This document shows, one piece after another, positions 5,967 to 11,821 of a stretch of DNA of 11,821 bases (its first letter is position 1; each line of letters starts with the position of its first letter). The DNA is taken from the NCBI GenBank assembly GCA_910578745.1, contig CAJTSN010000018.1, positions 3,039 through 14,859 on the forward strand, written 5' to 3'. Under the pieces are notes generated by a model. That model was not told where the DNA came from. It was given only the letters and a program-made list of their open reading frames with translations, and ran no database searches. Both the position numbers and the translations under genes were made by a program. Source of the DNA: an uncultured Bacilli bacterium. Its GTDB lineage: Bacteria; Bacillota_I; Bacilli_A; RF39; UBA660.

Positions 5967-7134
5967 TTTTATATATTCTCTTCGGATACTTTTTAAAAAT
6001 AAAATACTTATTTTTTGGACTTTTGCCTTTCCTATTTTATTAGGAACTTTCTTTTATATGGCTTTTTCTAATATTGAAGATAGTGAAAAACTAGATAGAA
6101 TTTCTATTGCAATTGTAGAGAATGAAGCATTTGAAAATAGACAAATAGTAAAAGAAGCATTTGAGGCTTTAAGTGATGAAGAAGGGCTCTTTAATACAAT
6201 TTACGTAGAAGAGAAAAAAGAAGCGGAAAGGTGTCTTGCAAATGATGAGATTATTGGTTATCTTTTCGTTGAAGAAGAACCGAAAATTGTCGTAAAAACG
6301 AGTGGAATTAATCAAACCATTTTAAAAGCAACTATGGAAGAAATCCTTCAGATGGAAAGTATAATACAGGTGAAAATCGAAAAAAGAATGCAAGAATCTC
6401 TTGAACAAGGAATTGCATTCGATCTTACACAAGACTTTTTTAAACAAATGGCTATGGATATTCGAAATGCCTTTGAGGAAGAGGTTTCTATTAAAGATAT
6501 TTCTAGTAGTCATCTAAGTTATACGATGATAGAGTTTTATACGTTAATTGCGATGGCATGTTTATATGGTGGAATTTTAGGAATGACATCTATAAATCAA
6601 ATTTTACCAAATATGAGTCATACAGGAAAACGGATTTCTATAAGTCCTGCTTCTAAAGGGAAATTGATTTTAAGTAGTGTTTGTGCTAGTTTTGTAACAC
6701 AATTGCTTGGAATTTTTCTTCTATTCCTATATACGATTTTTGTATTAAAAGTAGACTATGGAAATAAGTTTCCTTTCATTATTTTGTTAGCATTTGTCGG
6801 TAGTTTAGCTGGTTTATCTTTAGGAATTTTTATTGCTACCTGTTTAAAGGCAAACGACAATTTAAAAACAAGTGTGATTATTGCGGTTACGATGTTAGGT
6901 TGTTTTTTATCAGGTATGATGGGAATTACAATGAAATATGTGATTGATAAAAATGTACCTATTTTAAATAAACTAAATCCAGCAAGTATGATTACAGATG
7001 GCTTTTATTCCTTATATTATTATGATACATTCGATAGATTTTACATGAATGTAGGAAGTTTACTTCTTTTTGCCCTACTTTTAATTGGATTTTCTATGTA
7101 TCAATTAAGGAGGCAAACTTATGACCGTATTTAA
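5959..7134 (+). CDS. ABC-2 type transporter permease (first of two)
   Basis: This is a membrane subunit of the exporter, 391 residues long. The topology is that of the ABC2_membrane_3 class. One N-terminal helix (about 16-36) is followed by a large extracytoplasmic domain (about 40-188), then five helices near 190-210, 236-263, 271-295, 303-324 and 362-383. PASMITDGFYSLYYYD before the last helix is a usual sequence in this class. The start overlaps the ATPase stop by 8 bases, with AGGAG at 5941-5945 (a long 13-base gap), so translational coupling is likely. It overlaps the next permease by 14 bases. Its size and place match LnrM/SagH. It probably forms a heterodimer with the second permease. 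Confidence 0.85.
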   Translation: MHNFIYSLRILFKNKILIFWTFAFPILLGTFFYMAFSNIEDSEKLDRISIAIVENEAFENRQIVKEAFEALSDEEGLFNTIYVEEKKEAERCLANDEIIGYLFVEEEPKIVVKTSGINQTILKATMEEILQMESIIQVKIEKRMQESLEQGIAFDLTQDFFKQMAMDIRNAFEEEVSIKDISSSHLSYTMIEFYTLIAMACLYGGILGMTSINQILPNMSHTGKRISISPASKGKLILSSVCASFVTQLLGIFLLFLYTIFVLKVDYGNKFPFIILLAFVGSLAGLSLGIFIATCLKANDNLKTSVIIAVTMLGCFLSGMMGITMKYVIDKNVPILNKLNPASMITDGFYSLYYYDTFDRFYMNVGSLLLFALLLIGFSMYQLRRQTYDRI

Positions 7135-8263
7135 AACATTCTTAAAAGTATTAAATAAGAATAAATTCATTGTCATTTTATATAGTGTGATTTTAGTGTT
7201 CTTCGGTTTTTCAAATATGCAAACCAAAGAAGAAAATACAAACTTTGTTTCTAGTAAACCCGATTTATTTCTTATGAATGAAGATGAAGAAGTAGGTCTC
7301 ACAAAACATTTCATTGAATATCTCGATAAAAATACGAACATTAAAAATATAGAGAAAGATCAAATAGATGATGCCCTATTTTATAGAGATATAAATTATA
7401 TTATCTATATACCAAAAAATTTTAGACAAGACTTATTAAATGGAAAATCTCCAGAGATACAAGTAAAAAGTACAGGAGATTACCAAGCTTCTTTTGCGCA
7501 ACTTTTATTAGAAAAATATATAAAAGTAGCTAGCATTTATCAAAAAATGGGTTTTAGTGAGGAAGAGATAATAGAACAGATGAACAAAACATTCGATCAT
7601 AAAGTGAATATAGAAATAACTTCTACATTAGATACAGACCGTCTTGAAAATGTCGTTTTCTACTATAATTTTTTAAGCTATAGTATGTTAGCTGGTTGTG
7701 TTTATATTGTATGTCTCCTTTTATCTAGTTTTAAAAATGAAAAAATTAGAAAAAGGACAATCATTAGTAGTATGAATGATCGAAAATATAATCGTATTTT
7801 ATTGTTTTCAAATGGTTTATTTGCCCTATTTTTATGGTTATGCTATGTCGTTTTAAGTTTTGTATTACTAGGAGATATTCTTCTAAGCACCCATGGACTT
7901 CTCATTGTTTTTAATTCATTCTTATTTACAATTTGTGCATTAACAATTGCTTTTGTAATAGGAACCATTGTCAGTAATAAGAATGCCATTAATGGCATTG
8001 TCAATGTAGTAGCCTTAGGTTCTAGTTTCTTATGTGGGGCTTTTGTTCCAATGGAATGGCTTCCTAAATTTGTCCTTGATATTGCTCATCTTCTTCCAAG
8101 TTATTGGTACATTAAAACAAATGAACTCGTAAAAACAATCGAAAAGATAAATATCGATACAATACGTCCCATTTTACAAAATATGGGTATGCTTATTGTA
8201 TTTATCATTTTAATGATTCTTATAACAAATTTTATTTCACATAAAAAAAATAGACGAAACTAA
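7121..8263 (+). CDS. ABC-2 type transporter permease (second of two)
   Basis: The product has 380 residues with the same layout as its upstream partner. There is one N-terminal helix (about 14-31), an extracytoplasmic domain (about 35-178), and helices near 180-203, 226-250, 258-284, 290-309 and 354-371. FLCGAFVPMEWLPKFVLDIAHLLPSYW is the conserved penultimate stretch of ABC2_membrane_3 proteins, including a PSYW-type loop. A strong AAGGAGG at about 7106-7112 precedes the ATG, and the gene overlaps the first permease by 14 bases. The sequence is clearly different from the first permease, so the pore should be a heterodimer, as in LnrMN or SagHI. No clear GC-rich terminator follows the stop, so the transcript may continue toward the XRE-type regulator at 8399. 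Confidence 0.85.
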   Translation: MTVFKTFLKVLNKNKFIVILYSVILVFFGFSNMQTKEENTNFVSSKPDLFLMNEDEEVGLTKHFIEYLDKNTNIKNIEKDQIDDALFYRDINYIIYIPKNFRQDLLNGKSPEIQVKSTGDYQASFAQLLLEKYIKVASIYQKMGFSEEEIIEQMNKTFDHKVNIEITSTLDTDRLENVVFYYNFLSYSMLAGCVYIVCLLLSSFKNEKIRKRTIISSMNDRKYNRILLFSNGLFALFLWLCYVVLSFVLLGDILLSTHGLLIVFNSFLFTICALTIAFVIGTIVSNKNAINGIVNVVALGSSFLCGAFVPMEWLPKFVLDIAHLLPSYWYIKTNELVKTIEKINIDTIRPILQNMGMLIVFIILMILITNFISHKKNRRN

Positions 8264-8324
8264 ATTCGATAAATTGTATTTTTTAGTTCAAAAAAAGAGA
8301 AAAATAGTTCAATGTTAATCTCAG

Positions 8325-8379
8325 TTGACAAATTTCCAAGTGAAATCGATAGAATGCAACGAGAGAAAATAGGTATAAT
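8325..8379 (+). promoter_or_regulatory. Promoter region of the XRE-type regulator
   Basis: A perfect TTGACA at 8325-8330 is followed by TAGAAT at 8350-8355 (19-bp spacer), and a perfect TATAAT lies at 8374-8379 without a good -35. ATCGAT at 8345-8350 is a small palindrome between them. If TATAAT is used, the leader is only about a dozen bases and consists mainly of the AGAGGTGA ribosome-binding site (8385-8392). Overlapping elements are common at self-regulated XRE promoters. Which one is used is unknown. Confidence 0.45.
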
Positions 8380-8398
8380 GGATGAGAGGTGAGAGAAA

Positions 8399-8824
8399 AT
8401 GGGTCTAGGGGAAAAACTCTATGATTTAAGAAGAGAGAAACATTTATCCCAAGAAGAAGTAGCTGAAAAATTAAATGTGACAAGACAAACGGTCTCAAAA
8501 TGGGAAACGAATCAAAGTACGCCTGATTTTGATAAAATTGCACCTTTATGTGCCTTATATGGCATATCAGCCGATGAACTTTTAACAGGGGTGAAAAAGG
8601 AAGAAAGCGAACGTGTTGAAGGTCCAGAGAGAGTGGAACTTCAAAATCAAAGAAAAAAAGGAATAGGAATTGGGATAGGAATTCTAATTTACTTTATTGC
8701 GATTGCGTGGATTATGATATCCATTCCAGTTATGCAATTGAATCCAATTGTATCTTCGGCGGTCTTTTTACTTATTTGTGGGGGTAGCTACTTTTGTTAT
8801 TGTATATGCGGCTATTGTCTATAA
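8399..8824 (+). CDS. XRE-family HTH membrane regulator, N-terminal part (frame interrupted)
   Basis: Residues 4-60 are a Cro/C1-type helix-turn-helix: LYDLRREKHLSQEEVAEKLN, VTRQTVSKWETNQSTPDFDK, ISADELL. A charged linker (about 64-86) and a first membrane helix (about 88-110) follow. A second helix begins at about 116 but is broken: after FLLIC the reading turns into GGSYFCYCICGYCL and stops at 8824. The other frame carries the expected continuation (GVATFVIVYAAIVYK). The switch point is a run of five Gs at 8780-8784, and with four Gs the protein would be a single 212-residue, four-helix membrane regulator. AGAGGTGA at 8385-8392 is the ribosome-binding site. Such one-component regulators with membrane tails often sit beside ABC exporters. 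A sequencing error, a real mutation or phase variation could each explain the break. Confidence 0.85.
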   Translation: MGLGEKLYDLRREKHLSQEEVAEKLNVTRQTVSKWETNQSTPDFDKIAPLCALYGISADELLTGVKKEESERVEGPERVELQNQRKKGIGIGIGILIYFIAIAWIMISIPVMQLNPIVSSAVFLLICGGSYFCYCICGYCL

Positions 8825-9038
8825 GGAAAAGAAAAAACTCGTCATTGAAAGTAAACAGGATAAATTAAAAAAACAAGTGATCGAAATCGCTTCTATCATT
8901 ACAGTGTTTATTTATCTATTCATTAGTTTCTTTACGATGGCATGGCATATTACTTGGCTAATTTGGATTGTGTATGCCCTTGTAGAAGAGATTATTAAAT
9001 TAATATTTTTATTAAGGGGGAATGGCGATGAAAAATAG
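8748..9038 (+). pseudogene. Continuation of the XRE membrane regulator in the shifted frame (C-terminal part)
   Basis: This ORF is open from ATG 8748, but only the part after the G-run (from about 8782, FVGVATFVIVYAAIVYKEKK) is meaningful; the first dozen residues are out-of-frame reading of the upstream gene. It supplies the second, third and fourth membrane helices of the regulator: VATFVIVYAAIVY, IASIITVFIYLFISFFTMAW and WLIWIVYALVEEIIKLIFLL. It has no ribosome-binding site of its own at a sensible distance. It is thus the tail of the gene starting at 8399, separated by one extra base. Its end overlaps the start of the DUF4097-type gene (ATG 9028) by 11 bases, as expected in an operon. Confidence 0.75.
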
Positions 9039-9915
9039 GAGTTTGATTATTACTTTAATTGTTGTTTTTCCCATTTTAGCTTTTGTCATTTTAGCCTTTT
9101 TAATCTTTTTATTGACAAGTAACAAACACTTTATTAATTTCCGTTTTGGAAATAGTGTAAGTCAGGAACTTGTTTTAGAAGAAAGCTATGATCTTGTTTT
9201 TGATAGAATAAGAATTGAGGCTTCTTCTGCAAATATTGAAATAAAAAATTCTTCGAATGAGCAGGTGCAAGTACGACTTTATGGGGATAAGGATAGGGTA
9301 AATGTAGATACAAAAAATGGAAATTTAGCAATTACATTAAAAGAAAAGAAATGTTTTGGATTTTGCTTTAATCAAAAAATAGATAAAGTGGAACTTTATA
9401 TTCCTGTTAGCTATGATAAAGAAATCGAGGTGAATAATCGTTATGGGGATGTTTCTATCGAAAATTTTTCACAAGCCAATATCATAGTGGAAGAAGATTG
9501 TGGAGATGTTTCTATTCAAAGTGGCAATGAGGTAAAAGTAAATAACAACTATGGAGATATTGAAATTAAAGAGGCAAATGTGATTCATGTGAAAGAATCG
9601 GCAGGCGATGTTACTGTTGGAAAAGTGCAAGATGCTACGATTCATAATCATTATGGAGATATCAAAGTTAAGGAAGTTTTAAATTTCATGGAAATCAAAC
9701 AGGATTGTGGAGATGTAAAAGTAGAGAAAGCCTTATTAAATAAGGATTCAACAATTGAAAATCATCTTGGAGACATAAAAATAGGAGAAACGAATGAACT
9801 TTATATAGAAGCGAAAACAAGTTTGGGAGAAACAAAAATAAATCGAAATTATCGTGAAGCAAAAACCACTTTAAAAATAGACAATAGTTGTGGAGATATT
9901 AAGGTAGATAATTAA
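9028..9915 (+). CDS. Membrane-anchored DUF4097-type beta-repeat protein
   Basis: ATG 9028 is chosen over ATG 9022 because AAGGGGG at 9014-9020 sits 7 bases before it. The product has 295 residues: a short basic N-terminus, one membrane helix (about 6-31), then an extracytoplasmic domain built of short beta-strand repeats. Nine GD/GE turns follow each other at 17-22 residue intervals from residue 139 to the end. They are preceded in turn by Tyr, Cys, Tyr, Ala, Tyr, Cys, Leu, Leu and Cys, with NNxYGD and DCGD types alternating. This is the DUF4097 (putative adhesin) pattern, which folds as a right-handed beta-solenoid. Such proteins are commonly encoded just after small HTH regulators and DUF1700-like membrane proteins in Bacillota. 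The start overlaps the regulator's tail. A role in envelope-stress sensing or signalling is inference. An intrinsic terminator follows directly. Confidence 0.8.
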   Translation: MKNRSLIITLIVVFPILAFVILAFLIFLLTSNKHFINFRFGNSVSQELVLEESYDLVFDRIRIEASSANIEIKNSSNEQVQVRLYGDKDRVNVDTKNGNLAITLKEKKCFGFCFNQKIDKVELYIPVSYDKEIEVNNRYGDVSIENFSQANIIVEEDCGDVSIQSGNEVKVNNNYGDIEIKEANVIHVKESAGDVTVGKVQDATIHNHYGDIKVKEVLNFMEIKQDCGDVKVEKALLNKDSTIENHLGDIKIGETNELYIEAKTSLGETKINRNYREAKTTLKIDNSCGDIKVDN

Positions 9916-9940
9916 AAAGCCAAAATGGCTTTTTTCTTTT
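9914..9940 (+). terminator. Intrinsic terminator of the regulator-DUF4097 operon
   Basis: AAAAGCCA (9915-9922), loop AAA, TGGCTTTT (9926-9933), then a T-rich tail to 9940. The hairpin begins at the last base of the DUF4097 stop codon. An 8-bp stem followed by a T-run is a standard rho-independent terminator on the plus strand. Confidence 0.85.
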
Positions 9941-9948
9941 AACGGAAA

Positions 9949-9962
9949 TGACTATATAGTCA
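9949..9962. repeat. Perfect 14-bp palindrome between convergent genes
   Basis: TGACTATATAGTCA reads the same on both strands. It lies between the plus-strand terminator and the minus-strand terminator, where no promoter is expected. It could be a protein-binding site or chance in AT-rich DNA. Confidence 0.35.
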
Positions 9963-9979
9963 GCTAGTAGGAATAAAAA

Positions 9980-10010
9980 TGCTGAAATAAAAACTGATAT
10001 TTCTATCAGT
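9980..10010 (-). terminator. Intrinsic terminator of the lipoprotein gene
   Basis: On the minus strand ACTGATA, loop GAAA, TATCAGT (10010 down to 9993) is followed by TTTTTATTT. This gives a 7-bp stem closed by a stable GNRA-type tetraloop and a T-rich tail, 24 bases past the stop codon. It ends transcription of the gene at 10034-10495. Confidence 0.75.
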
Positions 10011-10033
10011 TCTGAATACATCTTATGAAATAA

Positions 10034-10495
10034 TTATTTGCAAGTAGCGCCCATAGTTTCATAAAGAGTCTTAACGCCATCTAATTGCATTTTACCATCT
10101 TTAACAAAAGTCTTAAGTGAAGGTTGATCTTTAACGTATTGATCTAAGTCCATTTTATTGTAGTCAATTGTTACTTTAGCAACAACTTTTCCATCTTTAT
10201 TTTCAATGTTATAAGTATATCCACCATATGTTTCATTTGTTTTACCATACATTGTATTTAATTGTGTTTCAACAGCAGATAAAACTTCTTCATTGTCAGA
10301 TGTAACGGTTTCAACCGTTTCTACAGAATCCACATTTTTTCCTTTATAGTTAATGATATATTCTGATTCAGTAGAATAGCCCCTTACTACATCGTTTGTA
10401 CTATTTGTACATGTGATTTTTTCAGCTTTTTCACTACCTCCACAACCTGTTAATCCTAACATTAAGATTGGTAATACTAAAATACCTTTTTTCAT
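10034..10495 (-). CDS. Secreted lipoprotein, YehR/DUF1307-like
   Basis: The start is the ATG at 10493-10495, behind GAGAGGAAATT. A reading from further upstream would bury the signal peptide. The product has 153 residues: a lipoprotein signal MKKGILVLPILMLGLTGC with lipobox LTGC (lipidated Cys18), then a soluble, Lys- and Asp-rich domain anchored outside the membrane. The order of blocks (YIINYKGKNVDSVET, then TVTIDYNKMD-like KVTIDYNKMDLDQY, then a final amphipathic helix) resembles DUF1307/YehR lipoproteins, which have the same length, but I hold this loosely. Two further cysteines, Cys29 near the N-terminus and Cys152 as the penultimate residue, could form a disulfide joining both ends of the domain. 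It is transcribed alone, convergent with the DUF4097 operon, with its own terminator. The function is unknown. Confidence 0.8.
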   Translation of the reverse strand: MKKGILVLPILMLGLTGCGGSEKAEKITCTNSTNDVVRGYSTESEYIINYKGKNVDSVETVETVTSDNEEVLSAVETQLNTMYGKTNETYGGYTYNIENKDGKVVAKVTIDYNKMDLDQYVKDQPSLKTFVKDGKMQLDGVKTLYETMGATCK

Positions 10496-10541
10496 AATTT
10501 CCTCTCTCTCTTTTTCTATTCTACCATAAAAATATGCAAAA

Positions 10542-10564
10542 TTCCACAAAATTTTCCACAAAAT
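10542..10564. repeat. Tandem TTCCACAAAAT repeats upstream of the lipoprotein gene
   Basis: The 11-mer TTCCACAAAAT occurs exactly at 10542-10552 and 10554-10564, a 12-bp period. It lies 47-69 bases upstream of the lipoprotein start, just beyond a likely minus-strand -10 (TAGAAT). TTTTCCACA at 10552-10560 fits the relaxed DnaA-box pattern TTWTNCACA. It may be an operator or activator site for the lipoprotein gene. Confidence 0.4.
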
Positions 10565-10738
10565 AAAAATAATCTTTTTTGATGAGTAAAATTTGAGATA
10601 AAAAAGTAAAAGGAATTAAGAAATCCTATACAAAAATTACCTATGGTAAGATGAGAAATTTTAAAGTGAAATTCAACCATTATTGTTACTAGGAAATGTT
10701 AGGAATTCATCATTTTAAAAGAAATTTTCTCTAAAATA

Positions 10739-10747
10739 TGATACAAT
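10739..10747 (+). promoter_or_regulatory. Extended -10 promoter of the CHR transporter pair
   Basis: TG at 10739-10740, one base, then TACAAT at 10742-10747 forms an extended -10 element. No good -35 is present. Transcription would start near 10754, which rules out the ATG at 10738 as a start and supports the GTG at 10765. Confidence 0.45.
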
Positions 10748-10764
10748 TCTATTGTGGTGGTTGT

Positions 10765-11298
10765 GTGGAATTATTGAAATTATATGTATTCTTTTTTAGA
10801 ATAGGATTACAAACTTTTGGAGGAGGCTATTCAATGCTTCCCCGTTTACAAAAACTATTTGTAGATAAATATAAAATAGTAACAAGTGAGGAAATGTTAG
10901 ATTATTTTACAATAGGACAGTGTACGCCAGGTGTTATCTCTATAAATGTGGCAACTTTTATCGGTTATAAAAAAAGGGGAATCAAAGGGGGAATTTTTGC
11001 GACACTGGGTATGGTGACACCATCCTTTCTTTTCTTTTTATTTATTTCCTTTTTTCTAGAACTATTTGTCGATTTTGAAATGGTTAAACATGCCTTAGCA
11101 GGAATTCGACTCGCTACAGTTGCTCTTATTTTCAACACATTTACAAAATTATACAAACAAATGATTATAGATCGAAAGTCTTTCATTTTATTTCTGAGTG
11201 TTGTTATACTGGGACTTCTTACTCCAATGCAACCAATTTATTTAGTTATATATGGAGGAATTGTTGGATATGTTTTGTCAAGGGAGGGAAAAAAGTGA
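10765..11298 (+). CDS. Chromate transporter family (CHR) protein, first half of a split pair
   Basis: The product has 177 residues when started at GTG 10765, which follows GTGGTGG and lies just past the predicted transcription start. ATG 10738 is in frame but lies within the -10 element. The sequence is a single CHR domain: LYVFFFRIGLQTFGGGYSML at the start, IGQCTPGVISINVATFIGY, then several hydrophobic segments to about 170. Family knowledge: one CHR domain of about 180 residues is half of a ChrA transporter, and in many Bacillota the two halves are separate adjacent genes that must work together. ChrA exports chromate by proton-coupled exchange. In anaerobic gut-type organisms the natural substrate is unsure. 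The TGA stop overlaps the next gene's GTG (GTGA). Confidence 0.85.
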   Translation: MELLKLYVFFFRIGLQTFGGGYSMLPRLQKLFVDKYKIVTSEEMLDYFTIGQCTPGVISINVATFIGYKKRGIKGGIFATLGMVTPSFLFFLFISFFLELFVDFEMVKHALAGIRLATVALIFNTFTKLYKQMIIDRKSFILFLSVVILGLLTPMQPIYLVIYGGIVGYVLSREGKK

Positions 11299-11821
11299 TT
11301 TATATTGGTTTATTTTTTTCATTCTTTCAAATTGGTTTTTTTTCTTTTGGAGGCGGTTTAGCAACCATTCCCTTTTTAGAACATTTGTCTGTTTCTACGG
11401 GGTGGTTTTCTAATATAGACATTATGAACATGATTGCTATATCGGAGGCAACTCCAGGGCCCCTTGGTATGAATATGGCAACGTATGTAGGATTTATATC
11501 AGCAAATTTATTAGGAAGCTTTTGTGCTTTATTTGGAATTCTCCTGCCTTCACTTATTGTGATTTTAGCCGTTTGTATGGCCTATGAAAAAATAAAAAAT
11601 AGTCAGTATACAAAGAAAATGTTTTATGGATTACATTCGGCATCCATGGGGTTAATTTTTTTAGCTTTTTTCAGTGCTTTTAAAGTAACTTGTCTTAAAA
11701 CTGAGAATACAGAAAATTTATTCTCTATGTTAAGTACGATTAAATTCGTTCCTGTGCTTGTGATTTGTCTTTTATTTTTTCTTATAAAAAAATTCAAGTT
11801 CCATCCTTTATTCTATATCAC
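11295..11821 (+). CDS. Chromate transporter family (CHR) protein, second half of the pair (3' end outside window)
   Basis: The GTG at 11295 is preceded by AGGGAGG at 11281-11287, 7 bases away, and overlaps the stop of the first CHR gene by 4 bases, so translation is coupled. The frame stays open for 175 codons to the window end. It again shows the CHR signature: FFSFFQIGFFSFGGGLATIP, then AISEATPGPLGMNMATYVGF, which has the full TPGP motif, whereas the first half has TPGV. Four or five membrane segments are visible. The normal length is about 180-190 residues, so only a few codons are missing. The two genes together give the antiparallel two-domain transporter. Confidence 0.85.
   Translation, partial: MIYIGLFFSFFQIGFFSFGGGLATIPFLEHLSVSTGWFSNIDIMNMIAISEATPGPLGMNMATYVGFISANLLGSFCALFGILLPSLIVILAVCMAYEKIKNSQYTKKMFYGLHSASMGLIFLAFFSAFKVTCLKTENTENLFSMLSTIKFVPVLVICLLFFLIKKFKFHPLFYI

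Noticed and set aside
8283..8543. Minus-strand frame over the XRE promoter and HTH
   Set aside because: It is antisense to a recognisable HTH domain and has no signals of its own.
9436..9915. GD repeats as a CRISPR or DNA tandem repeat
   Set aside because: The periodicity is at protein level, with degenerate codons and varying unit length (17-22 codons); there are no identical DNA repeats with spacers.
10496..10561. Longer lipoprotein reading frame from 10561 on the minus strand
   Set aside because: It would place 22 residues in front of a clear lipoprotein signal peptide and pass through the promoter region.
10738..10764. ATG 10738 as start of the first CHR gene
   Set aside because: It lies inside a TG-A-TACAAT extended -10 element and adds a non-family N-terminus (MIQFYCGGC). 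GTG 10765 has an SD-like GTGGTGG.

Overview
The window is strongly AT-rich, with Shine-Dalgarno sites of the AAGGAGG type, a Gram-positive lipoprotein signal and the standard genetic code (Trp is TGG and TGA is a stop). This points to a low-GC Bacillota, plausibly a gut Bacilli/Erysipelotrichia-type organism. The genus cannot be named from the sequence alone.

Left end (1-1790): the decayed 3' part of a VanG/VanC-style D-Ala-D-Ser operon. In order it holds the C-terminus of a D-Ala-D-Ser ligase, a VanY/VanXY D,D-carboxypeptidase cut to its N-terminal 91 residues, and a VanT-type serine racemase. The VanT membrane half is intact, but its PLP racemase half is frameshifted, carries a stop right after the catalytic Lys motif, and is cut off. 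The cut abuts an N-terminal fragment of an ISNCY (IS1202-like) transposase on the minus strand (1784-2068), with direct repeats upstream that look like an IS end.

Middle (2182-4209): a single gene behind its own sigma-A-like promoter. It encodes an unusual three-part protein: an excisionase/MerR-like helix-turn-helix, a short-chain dehydrogenase (SDR) fold whose YxxxK catalytic Lys is Gln, and a C-terminal domain I do not recognise. It looks like a nucleotide- or metabolite-sensing one-component regulator and is the best candidate for undescribed biology here. About 600 bases without a credible gene follow; they contain short repeats and hairpins.

Operon (4234-8263): type I methionine aminopeptidase followed by an ABC-2 exporter (one ATPase and two different permeases) with tight spacing or overlaps. 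The set has the order and protein sizes of the LnrLMN/SagGHI exporter group. Next come an XRE-type membrane-anchored regulator (8399-9038), split by an extra G in a run of five, and a membrane-anchored DUF4097-type protein with nine GD-repeats (9028-9915), closed by an intrinsic terminator. By layout, exporter plus regulator plus DUF4097 protein looks like an envelope-stress or antimicrobial-response module, which is inference.

Right end: a convergent, minus-strand secreted lipoprotein (10034-10495) with its own terminator, then a two-gene split chromate-transporter-type (CHR) pair reading rightwards. The second CHR gene runs off the window.
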